NCBI GenBank assembly: GCA_024280375.1
Contig: JAJRQF010000028.1
Coordinates: 18,447 to 82,446 of the forward strand
Length of the DNA stretch: 64,000 nt
Reading direction: 5' to 3'
DNA from: Alphaproteobacteria bacterium
GTDB taxonomy: Bacteria > Pseudomonadota > Alphaproteobacteria > Rhizobiales > Rhizobiaceae
The position numbers were made by a program, and so were the translations under genes. The first letter of the stretch is position 1. Every line of letters starts with the position of its first letter. The notes beneath the pieces are model-generated. The model had not been told where the DNA came from and did not search any database. It was given only the letters and a program-made list of their open reading frames with translations. Shown one piece after another: positions 57,183 to 64,000 of this stretch.

Positions 57183-58843
57183 CCATGCTCAATAAACCAA
57201 TTATCGCACTGGCTCTTGCTGCTTCAGTCTTTATCCCAACCCAAACGACTTTGGCTGAAACCACCCAAAAGAACGCAACAATGGCTGGTTCAGATATTCC
57301 TGTCATGGTGGAACAGGCAATTGCCGCCGGTGTAAACCACACCTATGGCGGCCCATGGGAATTTTTTGTCGGTGGCGGTGTTGCGACGATGGATTGCAAT
57401 GGCGATCGTCGCCCGGATATTGTCATGGCCGGTGGCGCCAACCCGGCGCGATTGTTTGTCAATAAAAGCCCGACCGGCGGCGCGCTAAAGTTTGAAGAAA
57501 AAGCGCTTGGCCTGAGTGTAAAAGAAACCAAAATGGTCTCCGGCATCTATCCGCTCGATATAGACAATGATGGCCATAAAGACTTGATATTATTGCGGGT
57601 CGGCAAAAACATCATCCTCAAAGGCGGAGAAAATTGCTCTTTCACCAAAGCTAATGAGACGTTGGCCTTTGATGGCGGCAAGGCCTGGTCAACCGCCTTT
57701 TCAGCCAGTTTTGAAAAAGACCAAAAGTTCCCGACACTTGCCTTTGGTAATTATATAGACCGCGACGCCCCCGGTTCACCCTGGGGCACCTGCCATGACA
57801 ATATCCTGATCCGACCCATTGGCGGTAAATCCCCCGACTACAGCAATCAAACCTTGCTGACGCCGGGCTATTGCACTCTTTCAATGATGTTCACCGACTG
57901 GAATAAATCCGGCACGCCAGCCTTGCGAATTTCCAATGACCGGCAATATTATCGTGGTGGCGAGGAGCAACTTTGGCATGTGGATGCGGGCCAGCCGCCA
58001 CGTCTATATTCCAGAGCCGATGGCTGGCAAAAGCTCACCATCTGGGGCATGGGCATTGCCGAGGCTGATCTTAACAATGACGGAAAACCGGAATATGCAT
58101 TGACCTCAATGGGTGATACAAAAATCCAAAGCCTCGACAGTGATGCAGATGGTCAACCGATCTACCGCGACATTGCATGGGAGCGTGGCGCAACTGCCCA
58201 CCGCCCCTATACGGGTAATGATTTAAAACCGTCGACCGGCTGGCATTCCGAATTTGCCGATTTCAACAATGACGGCCTGCTTGATCTTTTTATCGCCAAG
58301 GGCAATGTGGAAAAAATGCCTGATTTCACCAAATTTGACCCGGATAATCTGTTGCTTGGCCAACATGATGGCACATTTGCTGAAGCCGGAAAGCTGGCCG
58401 GTATTGCATTAAAAACCCGAGGGCGTGGCGCAACGATCGTTGATCTCAATATGGATGGGATGCTTGATCTGATTGTCATAAACCGCGAGGCACCCGCCAG
58501 CATATTCAGAAATACCGGCGGCAAAACCAAATCCAAACCACGCCCGATGGGCAATTGGTTGCAAATTGAATTGCAGCAGAATGGCCCGAACCGCGATGCA
58601 ATTGGTGCGCTTATCTCGGTCAAATCCGGCAATGTGAACCGCACCCGCAAAATCAGCATCGGTGGTGGTCATGGTTCCGACAGTCTGGGCTTTGTTCATG
58701 TGGGGCTTGGCGTTGCCGAACGCGCCCAGGTCCGGGTTAAATGGCCCGATGGCTCATGGAGCGCACCTTACCGCGTTTTCGCCAATAATTTTGTTGTTAT
58801 CAAAAAAGATGATGCCGATGCCCGCTACTGGTATCCACAATAG
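57179..58843 (+). CDS. CRTAC1-like FG-GAP / ASPIC-UnbV repeat protein
   Basis: 554 residues. A signal peptide (PIIALALAASVFIPTQTTLAE) directs export. The body has calcium-binding FG-GAP repeats with the motif DxNxDGxxD or variants: DCNGDRRPD, DIDNDGHKD, DLNNDGKPE, DFNNDGLLD and DLNMDGMLD, arranged as a beta-propeller. The C-terminus is an ASPIC/UnbV domain (IGALISVKSGNVNRTRKISI to VRVKWPDGSWSAPYRV). Function not known. Starts with an ATGA overlap on the di-heme gene, so the two form a coupled pair. Confidence 0.87.
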   Translation: MTMLNKPIIALALAASVFIPTQTTLAETTQKNATMAGSDIPVMVEQAIAAGVNHTYGGPWEFFVGGGVATMDCNGDRRPDIVMAGGANPARLFVNKSPTGGALKFEEKALGLSVKETKMVSGIYPLDIDNDGHKDLILLRVGKNIILKGGENCSFTKANETLAFDGGKAWSTAFSASFEKDQKFPTLAFGNYIDRDAPGSPWGTCHDNILIRPIGGKSPDYSNQTLLTPGYCTLSMMFTDWNKSGTPALRISNDRQYYRGGEEQLWHVDAGQPPRLYSRADGWQKLTIWGMGIAEADLNNDGKPEYALTSMGDTKIQSLDSDADGQPIYRDIAWERGATAHRPYTGNDLKPSTGWHSEFADFNNDGLLDLFIAKGNVEKMPDFTKFDPDNLLLGQHDGTFAEAGKLAGIALKTRGRGATIVDLNMDGMLDLIVINREAPASIFRNTGGKTKSKPRPMGNWLQIELQQNGPNRDAIGALISVKSGNVNRTRKISIGGGHGSDSLGFVHVGLGVAERAQVRVKWPDGSWSAPYRVFANNFVVIKKDDADARYWYPQ

Positions 58844-59063
58844 GAAATTATTGAAACTCAGCGCACCAAAACGGCACAAGTGCGGTCGGTCGATAAGGCC
58901 GCGCCGTCGCAGGCATGAGCAAATGCGAATTTGCCGTGAGACAGATAATGGTGCAGCGTGGCGGAGAAACCTCGAACACTCTCCCAAGGCCACAAACGTG
59001 GCCCGGGCCAATAGACCGCCCCCGCGGAGCGCAGCCCGAAGGGCGACAGCGTGAGCGAGAAAA
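58844..59063. other. Gap before tRNA-Leu with a tRNA-like echo and a hairpin
   Basis: No gene is seen in 220 bp. It contains the hairpin GGCCAC/GTGGCC (58988-59003, loop AAAC). At about 58950-58985 it also contains a segment that, on the minus strand, resembles the 3' end of the nearby tRNA-Leu (GTTCGAG, TTCTC, GCACCATT) but with mismatches and a small insertion. It is locally GC-richer than its neighbours. Confidence 0.4.
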
Positions 59064-59150
59064 TGGTGCGGTCGAGAAGACTCGAACTTCCACGGGTTTA
59101 ACCCCACAGCGACCTCAACGCTGCGCGTCTACCAGTTCCGCCACGACCGC
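59064..59150 (-). tRNA. tRNA-Leu (anticodon GAG)
   Basis: 87 bases including an encoded CCA. Acceptor stem GCGGTCG (59150-59144) pairs with CGACCGC (59074-59068). The anticodon loop TTGAGGT is closed by CAGCG/CGCTG and gives GAG. The long variable arm and the T-loop TTCGAGT flanked by GAAG/CTTC identify a class II tRNA for leucine. Confidence 0.96.
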
Positions 59151-59277
59151 ATCGCCACTATATATTACTGGTCGCGCGCATTTAGCAAACATGTGCCCCA
59201 CACACAAGGGCGAAACAGTAAATTAGTGCGTTTCTTTCACGCTGGACAATCATAGTTTCTATTGCCATATCAAACCC

Positions 59278-60018
59278 ATGAGAACACCGCGCCAAAACCT
59301 GCAACAAAATCTCCATTCCAGGAATGATAATCCACCGGTAGATTGGATTGTTCAACCCGGGCTGGTTGACTATGTGAGAGCTGTCGATTTCATGGAAAAG
59401 CGCGTTGATGCCATTTTTAAAGGCGAGGCAAATGAATGCGTCTGGCTGGTAGAGCACCCTGCCCTTTATACGGCAGGCACGAGCGCAAAATCCGCAGATT
59501 TGCTCGATAGATTTAATTTTCCTGTCTATAAAACCGGGCGTGGCGGCGAATATACCTATCACGGGCCGGGCCAACGTGTTGCCTATGTGATGCTTGATTT
59601 GAAACGCCGCAATCCTGATATTCGTGCCTTTGTCGCTGCACTTGAAGAATGGACAATTCAATCGCTGGAACAATTTAACATCAAGGCAGAACGGCGTGAA
59701 GATCGGGTTGGCGTATGGGTTCAACGCCCCGAAAAACCACCTTTGAATGATGGCAGCTGCTGTGAAGACAAGATCGCCGCTATCGGAATTCGCGTGCGGC
59801 GCTGGGTTTCTTTCCACGGAATATCAATCAACGTGGAACCCGAATTGGATGATTATAGCGGCATTGTTCCCTGCGGAATTAAGGGCCACGGGGTAACCAG
59901 CCTGGTGGATTTGGGGCTTCCTGTCACAATGGACGATCTGGATATGGTGCTCAATCAGCAATTTGAAAACCTGTTTGGGCCGACACGTGTTCAACCAGCA
60001 TTGAAATTCAATCACTAA
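59278..60018 (+). CDS. lipB: Octanoyltransferase
   Basis: 246 residues; transfers octanoyl from acyl carrier protein to lipoyl domains. The motif [20 protein letters not shown] is near 85; [17 protein letters not shown] and the catalytic Cys-Lys region [17 protein letters not shown] follow. The cysteine pair SCCEDK just before is unusual in this loop. Alone on this strand, with the tRNA on one side and the DUF1467 gene converging on the other. Confidence 0.95.
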   Translation: MRTPRQNLQQNLHSRNDNPPVDWIVQPGLVDYVRAVDFMEKRVDAIFKGEANECVWLVEHPALYTAGTSAKSADLLDRFNFPVYKTGRGGEYTYHGPGQRVAYVMLDLKRRNPDIRAFVAALEEWTIQSLEQFNIKAERREDRVGVWVQRPEKPPLNDGSCCEDKIAAIGIRVRRWVSFHGISINVEPELDDYSGIVPCGIKGHGVTSLVDLGLPVTMDDLDMVLNQQFENLFGPTRVQPALKFNH

Positions 60019-60185
60019 ACTCTTTCATATTTACATAGAGTCAAGCTGGCCGCGAAGAGTGGCCCGGTGCTTATGCACGGCCCTCGCGAAGGCTGGTGCG
60101 CCACTCAAGTTGCACGTTGAGCAAACGCGAAGCGCAAAACTTGAGCCATTAGAAAAGCACCAAGTGGCCGAGAGCGAAAACGTTC

Positions 60186-60217
60186 AGAGCGATTCAATCA
60201 AATGATGAAACGCTCTA
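60186..60217. repeat. Short palindromic repeat RE5 at the DUF1467 stop
   Basis: AGAGCG (60186-60191) and CGCTCT (60211-60216) close an inverted repeat whose inner parts (ATTCAATCA and TGATGAAA) also pair in part. On the minus strand it begins TAGAGCG, and its TAG is the stop of the DUF1467 gene. I recall similar palindromes in rhizobial intergenic DNA. The preceding stretch, 60019-60185, has no gene; it shows CGCGAAG twice and a CTCAAG/CTTGAG pair. Confidence 0.6.
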
Positions 60218-60484
60218 AGATTGTGGCCCAAGAAAATCGAAACTATCAAAGCCAAGGCCCAAATAGTTTGTCGCATACCAAAATGCCCAAAAAACAGCAG
60301 CACTTGCCAGTGTGTTGATTACCATAAGCCTCAATATGCGCTGCTTGGCCGGTGCGCTTGCAACCGTGCCCAATACCACTTCACCAGCCTCATCTTGCGT
60401 TTGCCCGCTAAACGGCAGGATCACGAACAACATAATCCACCAAATAATAAAATATATGGCGTAGGCGGTAATTCCAAGAGACAT
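60215..60484 (-). CDS. DUF1467 family small membrane protein
   Basis: 89 residues with two membrane helices (GITAYAIYFIIWWIMLFVILPFS and MVINTLASAAVFWAFWYAT) separated by a short loop. Family of unknown function, conserved after mce in Rhizobiales. Its ATG overlaps the mce stop as TAATG. The TAG stop lies in repeat RE5, which may have set the C-terminus (FDFLGPQS). Confidence 0.85.
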   Translation of the reverse strand: MSLGITAYAIYFIIWWIMLFVILPFSGQTQDEAGEVVLGTVASAPAKQRILRLMVINTLASAAVFWAFWYATNYLGLGFDSFDFLGPQS

Positions 60485-60888
60485 TATACTTCCTCTAATT
60501 CAACCAATGTGCCGCAGAAATCTTTCGGATGCAGAAACAATACTGGTTTTCCATGCGCGCCGGTTTTTGGTGTTCCATCACCCAACACCCGCGCACCGGC
60601 CTCAACCAAACGATCTCTTGCGGCAACGATATTTTCCACTTCATAGCAGATATGATGCATTCCGCCAGCCGGATTGTTTTCAACAAATTTGGCGATCGAC
60701 GAATTCTCGCCTAATGGCTCCAGCAATTCAATCTTGGTATTGGGCAGTTCAACAAAAACCACCGTCACACCATGTTCCGGCAATGGCTGGGGTTGAGAAA
60801 CATTACCGCCCAGAATATCCCGGTAAAGAGCTGTTGCAGCAGCTAAATCCGGCACAGCAATGGCCAAATGATTGAGCCGCCCAATCAT
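60484..60888 (-). CDS. mce: Methylmalonyl-CoA epimerase
   Basis: 134 residues of the vicinal-oxygen-chelate fold. Metal ligands lie in LNHLAIAVPDL (His), GGMHHICYEV (His) and FCGTLVELEEV (Glu). It interconverts (2R)- and (2S)-methylmalonyl-CoA in propionate metabolism. Three bases after the rnj stop. Confidence 0.9.
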   Translation of the reverse strand: MIGRLNHLAIAVPDLAAATALYRDILGGNVSQPQPLPEHGVTVVFVELPNTKIELLEPLGENSSIAKFVENNPAGGMHHICYEVENIVAARDRLVEAGARVLGDGTPKTGAHGKPVLFLHPKDFCGTLVELEEV

Positions 60889-60891
60889 AAT

Positions 60892-62562
60892 CTACACCCT
60901 TGCCACAAATATGGTTGTCACTGGTTTTTTGCCCCAAAGCTGGCGGGCCTCGGCCCGCACGGCGCGACGGATAGCCTCACGCACTTTGCCAATATTCTTG
61001 CGTCTTTTACGCGGAATTCCCTCCAGCGCACCAACCGCTGCATCATAAAGGCAATCGTCCATCGTATCCTGATCATCAGCCATTTCCGGCAGGCCATAGG
61101 TTTCAATTTCCGGATCTGCAATCAAATCTCCATGCTTGTCAATGATAACAGACATCGAAACCTGCCCCGCATAGGACAATCCACGCCTTTCCCCAACGCC
61201 AATTTCTGCCTCGGTGCCAAGCATTTTGCCATCTTTGAAATACCGTCCATGCGGCACCTGATCAATCACCTCGGCAGGACCGGGCGCAAGCCGCAACATA
61301 TCGCCATTTCGAACCGGCGCCACATCTTCAATGCCAATTTCTGCCGCAAGTGCGGCGTGCGCGCTCAAATGCGCCGCCTCCCCGTGCACGGGAACCGATA
61401 TGGTCGGTTTCACCCAATCATACATCTGGCGCAATTCATTGCGTCGGGGGTGGCCAGAAACATGCACAAGCGCATCGTGGTCAGTGATAATTTCGACGCC
61501 CTGCTCAATCAGCGCATTTTGAATTTCAATGATTGACTTACCATTGCCCGGTATAATTCTGGAGGAAAATACAACCCGGTCACCGGCTGCCAAAGTGGCT
61601 TTGTGGTGCTCACTTCGAGCAAGTTTAGCAAGTGCCGCACGTGATTCGCCCTGACTGCCAGTGAGAATAACCACCAGACTTTCCCGCGGAATTGAGGCAT
61701 ATTCATCGTCATTCACAAAAGGCGCAATACCATCAAGATAGCCAAGTTCGCGCGCAACATCACATACCCGCAACATCGAACGGCCAAATATCATCACTTT
61801 CCGTCCGGCTTTTTCCGCCGCCATGGCAATGGAGCGAATACGGCCCACATTGGAAGAAAATGTTGTGATAAGAACCCGTCCTTTGGACTCTTCAATCACG
61901 TTGGCAAGGCTGTCTGATACCTCCTGCTCACTAGGCGACACCCCATCGCGCATGGCATTTGTGGAATCACATATCAGCGCCAGAACGCCTTCCTTGCCCA
62001 AACGGCGGAAATGCTTTTCATCGGTCTCATTGCCCAATGTTGGCGCATGGTCCATTTTCCAGTCACCCGTATGAATGAGCCGCCCGAGTGGCGTGCTGAT
62101 CGCTAAAGATACAGGCTCCGGAATTGAGTGAGTGACGTTAATCGCTTCCAGTTTAAAGGGACCAGCGGCAAATTTCTCACCCGCCTTGAACACGGTCAGC
62201 GGAATATCTGGCGCATTACGCTCAGAATAACGCTTGGCTTCCAGCATTCCGGCGGTAAACGGCGTACAGAAAACCGGCGCGCGCAATCTTGGCCAAAGCG
62301 TCAACAGGGCGCCATAATGGTCTTCGTGCGCATGGGTGATAATGATCGCTTCAAGATCATCAACAACCGATTCCAAAAACCGGATATCCGGTAATATGAG
62401 GTCAACACCGGGCAATGACGGCCCGGGAAATGTGACACCAACATCAACCACAATCCATTTTCGCTTTGCCGGATTTCCATAGCCGTACATCGCCAGGTTC
62501 ATGCCGATTTCACCGACACCGCCCAGCGGTACGAATACGAGATCATTTTCAGGTTTTTTCAT
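60892..62562 (-). CDS. rnj: Ribonuclease J
   Basis: 556-residue metallo-beta-lactamase/beta-CASP ribonuclease for mRNA turnover. The zinc motif ITHAHEDHYGAL is near 78, LIHTGDWKMDH near 165, the beta-CASP core follows (FSSNVGRIRSIAMAA), and VHVSGHPRRNEL and VPVHGEAAHL complete the metal site. The ATG at 62562 ([10 protein letters not shown]) matches the family start and overlaps the birA 3' end by 14 bp; the frame reaches 62637. Confidence 0.94.
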   Translation of the reverse strand: MKKPENDLVFVPLGGVGEIGMNLAMYGYGNPAKRKWIVVDVGVTFPGPSLPGVDLILPDIRFLESVVDDLEAIIITHAHEDHYGALLTLWPRLRAPVFCTPFTAGMLEAKRYSERNAPDIPLTVFKAGEKFAAGPFKLEAINVTHSIPEPVSLAISTPLGRLIHTGDWKMDHAPTLGNETDEKHFRRLGKEGVLALICDSTNAMRDGVSPSEQEVSDSLANVIEESKGRVLITTFSSNVGRIRSIAMAAEKAGRKVMIFGRSMLRVCDVARELGYLDGIAPFVNDDEYASIPRESLVVILTGSQGESRAALAKLARSEHHKATLAAGDRVVFSSRIIPGNGKSIIEIQNALIEQGVEIITDHDALVHVSGHPRRNELRQMYDWVKPTISVPVHGEAAHLSAHAALAAEIGIEDVAPVRNGDMLRLAPGPAEVIDQVPHGRYFKDGKMLGTEAEIGVGERRGLSYAGQVSMSVIIDKHGDLIADPEIETYGLPEMADDQDTMDDCLYDAAVGALEGIPRKRRKNIGKVREAIRRAVRAEARQLWGKKPVTTIFVARV

Positions 62563-63370
62563 GTTTTTCACTACCGTTTTTCTGGCCGGGGCCAAAGAAT
62601 ATGTCTGCTGCTGAAATAAGCGTTTCACCGGCTTCATCAGCCAGAATCAAACGACCATTTTGGTCTATTCCAACGAACTTACCACTTTTACTGGAATTAT
62701 CGAATCGGGCGGTGATCATCTCACCAATCCCGATGGCTTTATTGAGCCAGAGCCGTCTGATTTCAGCAAACCCGGCGCCATTATTCCAAATTGATAAATA
62801 GTGATGCATCGCATCACTGAGCGCCAAAAATAATGCGTCCGCTGAAACCTTATAGCCCTCTTCATGCAGAGAGGTCGCCAGATAAAGTGCAGTTTTTGGT
62901 GAATGTGCACAGTTAATACCACATCCTATCACCATTGCCCGCTTGCCAGTTGGCGTTATACTCGCCTCAAGCAATATTCCGCTGATCTTCTTTTCATTAA
63001 AAAGCACATCATTTGGCCATTTGATTTTGACCGGCAGGTTATTGAATTCAACAGAAATAGATTTCTCAATTGCGGCAGCCACCGCAAGTGATGCGACGAA
63101 GGGTAAGGTAGAAGTATCCTGCACCCCTAAATCATTCACCAGCAATAGTGAGGCAAACAGGTTACCCTTATTTGATACCCATTCTCGCCCGCGCCGGGCT
63201 TTCCCGGCATTTTGCGTTACTGCTGTAATCCACAGATTGCCATCACCACCCGCCAACGCCCTTTGGATGCATTCTGAATTGGTCGAGCCTAGTTGATCAA
63301 ATGCCAGATGAGAATATCCATTGCCGATATCTACCGGCAGGTCTGGAACCCGTATTTTTTCGCCTATCAG
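62549..63370 (-). CDS. birA: Biotin--[acetyl-CoA-carboxylase] ligase, CTG start
   Basis: 273 residues; attaches biotin to carboxylase carrier domains. Recognised by [15 protein letters not shown], the biotinyl-AMP loop [20 protein letters not shown] and [22 protein letters not shown]. No DNA-binding domain. Between the nuoN stop and the conserved LGSTN block no ATG, GTG or TTG is in frame. A CTG at 63370 overlaps the nuoN TGA as CTGA and has GGAG six bases upstream, so I take it as the start. The alternative GTG at 63517 would overlap nuoN by 151 bp; a TTG at 63256 would remove the STN motif. Confidence 0.85.
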   Translation of the reverse strand: MIGEKIRVPDLPVDIGNGYSHLAFDQLGSTNSECIQRALAGGDGNLWITAVTQNAGKARRGREWVSNKGNLFASLLLVNDLGVQDTSTLPFVASLAVAAAIEKSISVEFNNLPVKIKWPNDVLFNEKKISGILLEASITPTGKRAMVIGCGINCAHSPKTALYLATSLHEEGYKVSADALFLALSDAMHHYLSIWNNGAGFAEIRRLWLNKAIGIGEMITARFDNSSKSGKFVGIDQNGRLILADEAGETLISAADIFFGPGQKNGSEKHEKT

Positions 63371-64000
63371 AAGAAGCTCCGCGCCGCAGTTTCGGCCGTG
63401 GTGAGCAGTGTCCCACCAAACAGAACGTAGAAAATCACAAACAACCCACTGGCACCAAGCACCAACCGCAATTCGCCCGCCATTGGCATGAATGAACCCG
63501 TAGGCTCGTCCATCCACATGATCTTAATTATCCGCAAATAGTAGAACGCACCAACCACACTGGCCAGCACACCAACAATGGCAAGCATGTATAAATGCGC
63601 CTCCATTGCCGCTAAAAATACATACCACTTGGCCCAAAATCCGGCGAGTGGTGGAATACCGGCAAGCGAGAACATCAAAGCTGTTAAAAACAATGCCATA
63701 ACCGGATTGCTGGAGGAAAGCCCCGCAAGATCGTTGATATTTTCAACCATGCCATCCTTGCGGCGCATGGCCAAAATACAGGCAAATGCCCCAAGGGTCA
63801 TGGCCATATAAATAACCATGTAAAGTACAACGCCGGTAATTCCAGCCTGATTGCCAGCAGCTAACCCCACCAGCGCAAAGCCCATATGGCCAATTGAAGA
63901 ATAGGCCATCAGCCGTTTGATATTGGTCTGGCCAATTGCCGCAAATGCACCAAGCACCATGGAAGCAAGCGAGACAAACACCACAATTTGCTGCCAGTCG
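63367..64000 (-). CDS. nuoN: NADH-quinone oxidoreductase subunit N, partial
   Basis: C-terminal 210 residues; the 5' end lies beyond the right edge. This proton-pumping, antiporter-like membrane subunit of complex I shows [20 protein letters not shown], the hydrophobic helices [25 protein letters not shown] and a C-terminal [10 protein letters not shown] block. TGA stop at 63369-63367 overlaps the proposed birA start. Confidence 0.94.
   Translation of the reverse strand, partial: DWQQIVVFVSLASMVLGAFAAIGQTNIKRLMAYSSIGHMGFALVGLAAGNQAGITGVVLYMVIYMAMTLGAFACILAMRRKDGMVENINDLAGLSSSNPVMALFLTALMFSLAGIPPLAGFWAKWYVFLAAMEAHLYMLAIVGVLASVVGAFYYLRIIKIMWMDEPTGSFMPMAGELRLVLGASGLFVIFYVLFGGTLLTTAETAARSFF

Overview
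This window reads as chromosomal DNA of an alphaproteobacterium, most likely of the order Hyphomicrobiales (Rhizobiales). The gene order is the main reason. An argS / SPOR protein / nagZ / scpA-scpB / tatABC / serS / surE / pcm / LysM-M23 / yajC / secDF series, the nuoN-birA-rnj-mce-DUF1467 series, and dgt divergent from erpA are arrangements I know from that order. GC content is moderate. Small dispersed palindromic repeats of the rhizobial intergenic type are present. No species can be named from the sequence.

Layout. 1-8168 (minus) is the 5' part of a giant autotransporter/adhesin gene that runs off the left edge. 8169-8697 is non-coding. 8698-14340 holds purB, a compact mercury-resistance unit (merR divergent from merF-merA), a lipoprotein gene and trmFO. 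14324-21790 (minus) is a long run: yajC, secDF, an NDUFAF3-like Mth938 protein, an NDUFAF6-like protein, a small membrane-anchored protein, a fatty acid hydroxylase and a DUF4153 membrane protein. 22004-24947 holds a DUF815 ATPase, a cluster of small repeats and a LysM/degenerate-LytM envelope protein. 24945-40416 (minus) is the housekeeping series from dgt and argS through Tat to pcm. 40541-46058 holds erpA, a YbaK-type deacylase and a four-gene Mla-type lipid transport operon. 46165-48137 holds a dipeptide epimerase convergent with a threonine/serine dehydratase.

48189-54328 is a complete xylose operon on the minus strand (xylF-xylH-xylG-xylB-xylA), divergent from its ROK regulator xylR. 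xylF and xylH are separated by a strong terminator-like hairpin. A di-heme oxidoreductase gene and a CRTAC1/ASPIC-type beta-propeller gene overlap the 3' end of xylR and each other. The right end carries tRNA-Leu(GAG), lipB, and the DUF1467, mce, rnj, birA and nuoN block; nuoN runs off the right edge.

Least expected observations: (1) several small repeats (117, 106, about 90, 282 and about 32 bp) sit exactly at gene 3' ends, so that the TAG stop codon belongs to the repeat terminus; one carries its own GGAGG site and 17-codon ORF; (2) homologues of two mitochondrial complex I assembly factors lie in the secDF run; (3) the MlaD-like protein has eight tandem 26-residue repeats; (4) birA seems to use a CTG start overlapping the nuoN stop; (5) the adhesin contains in-frame duplications 924 bp apart.
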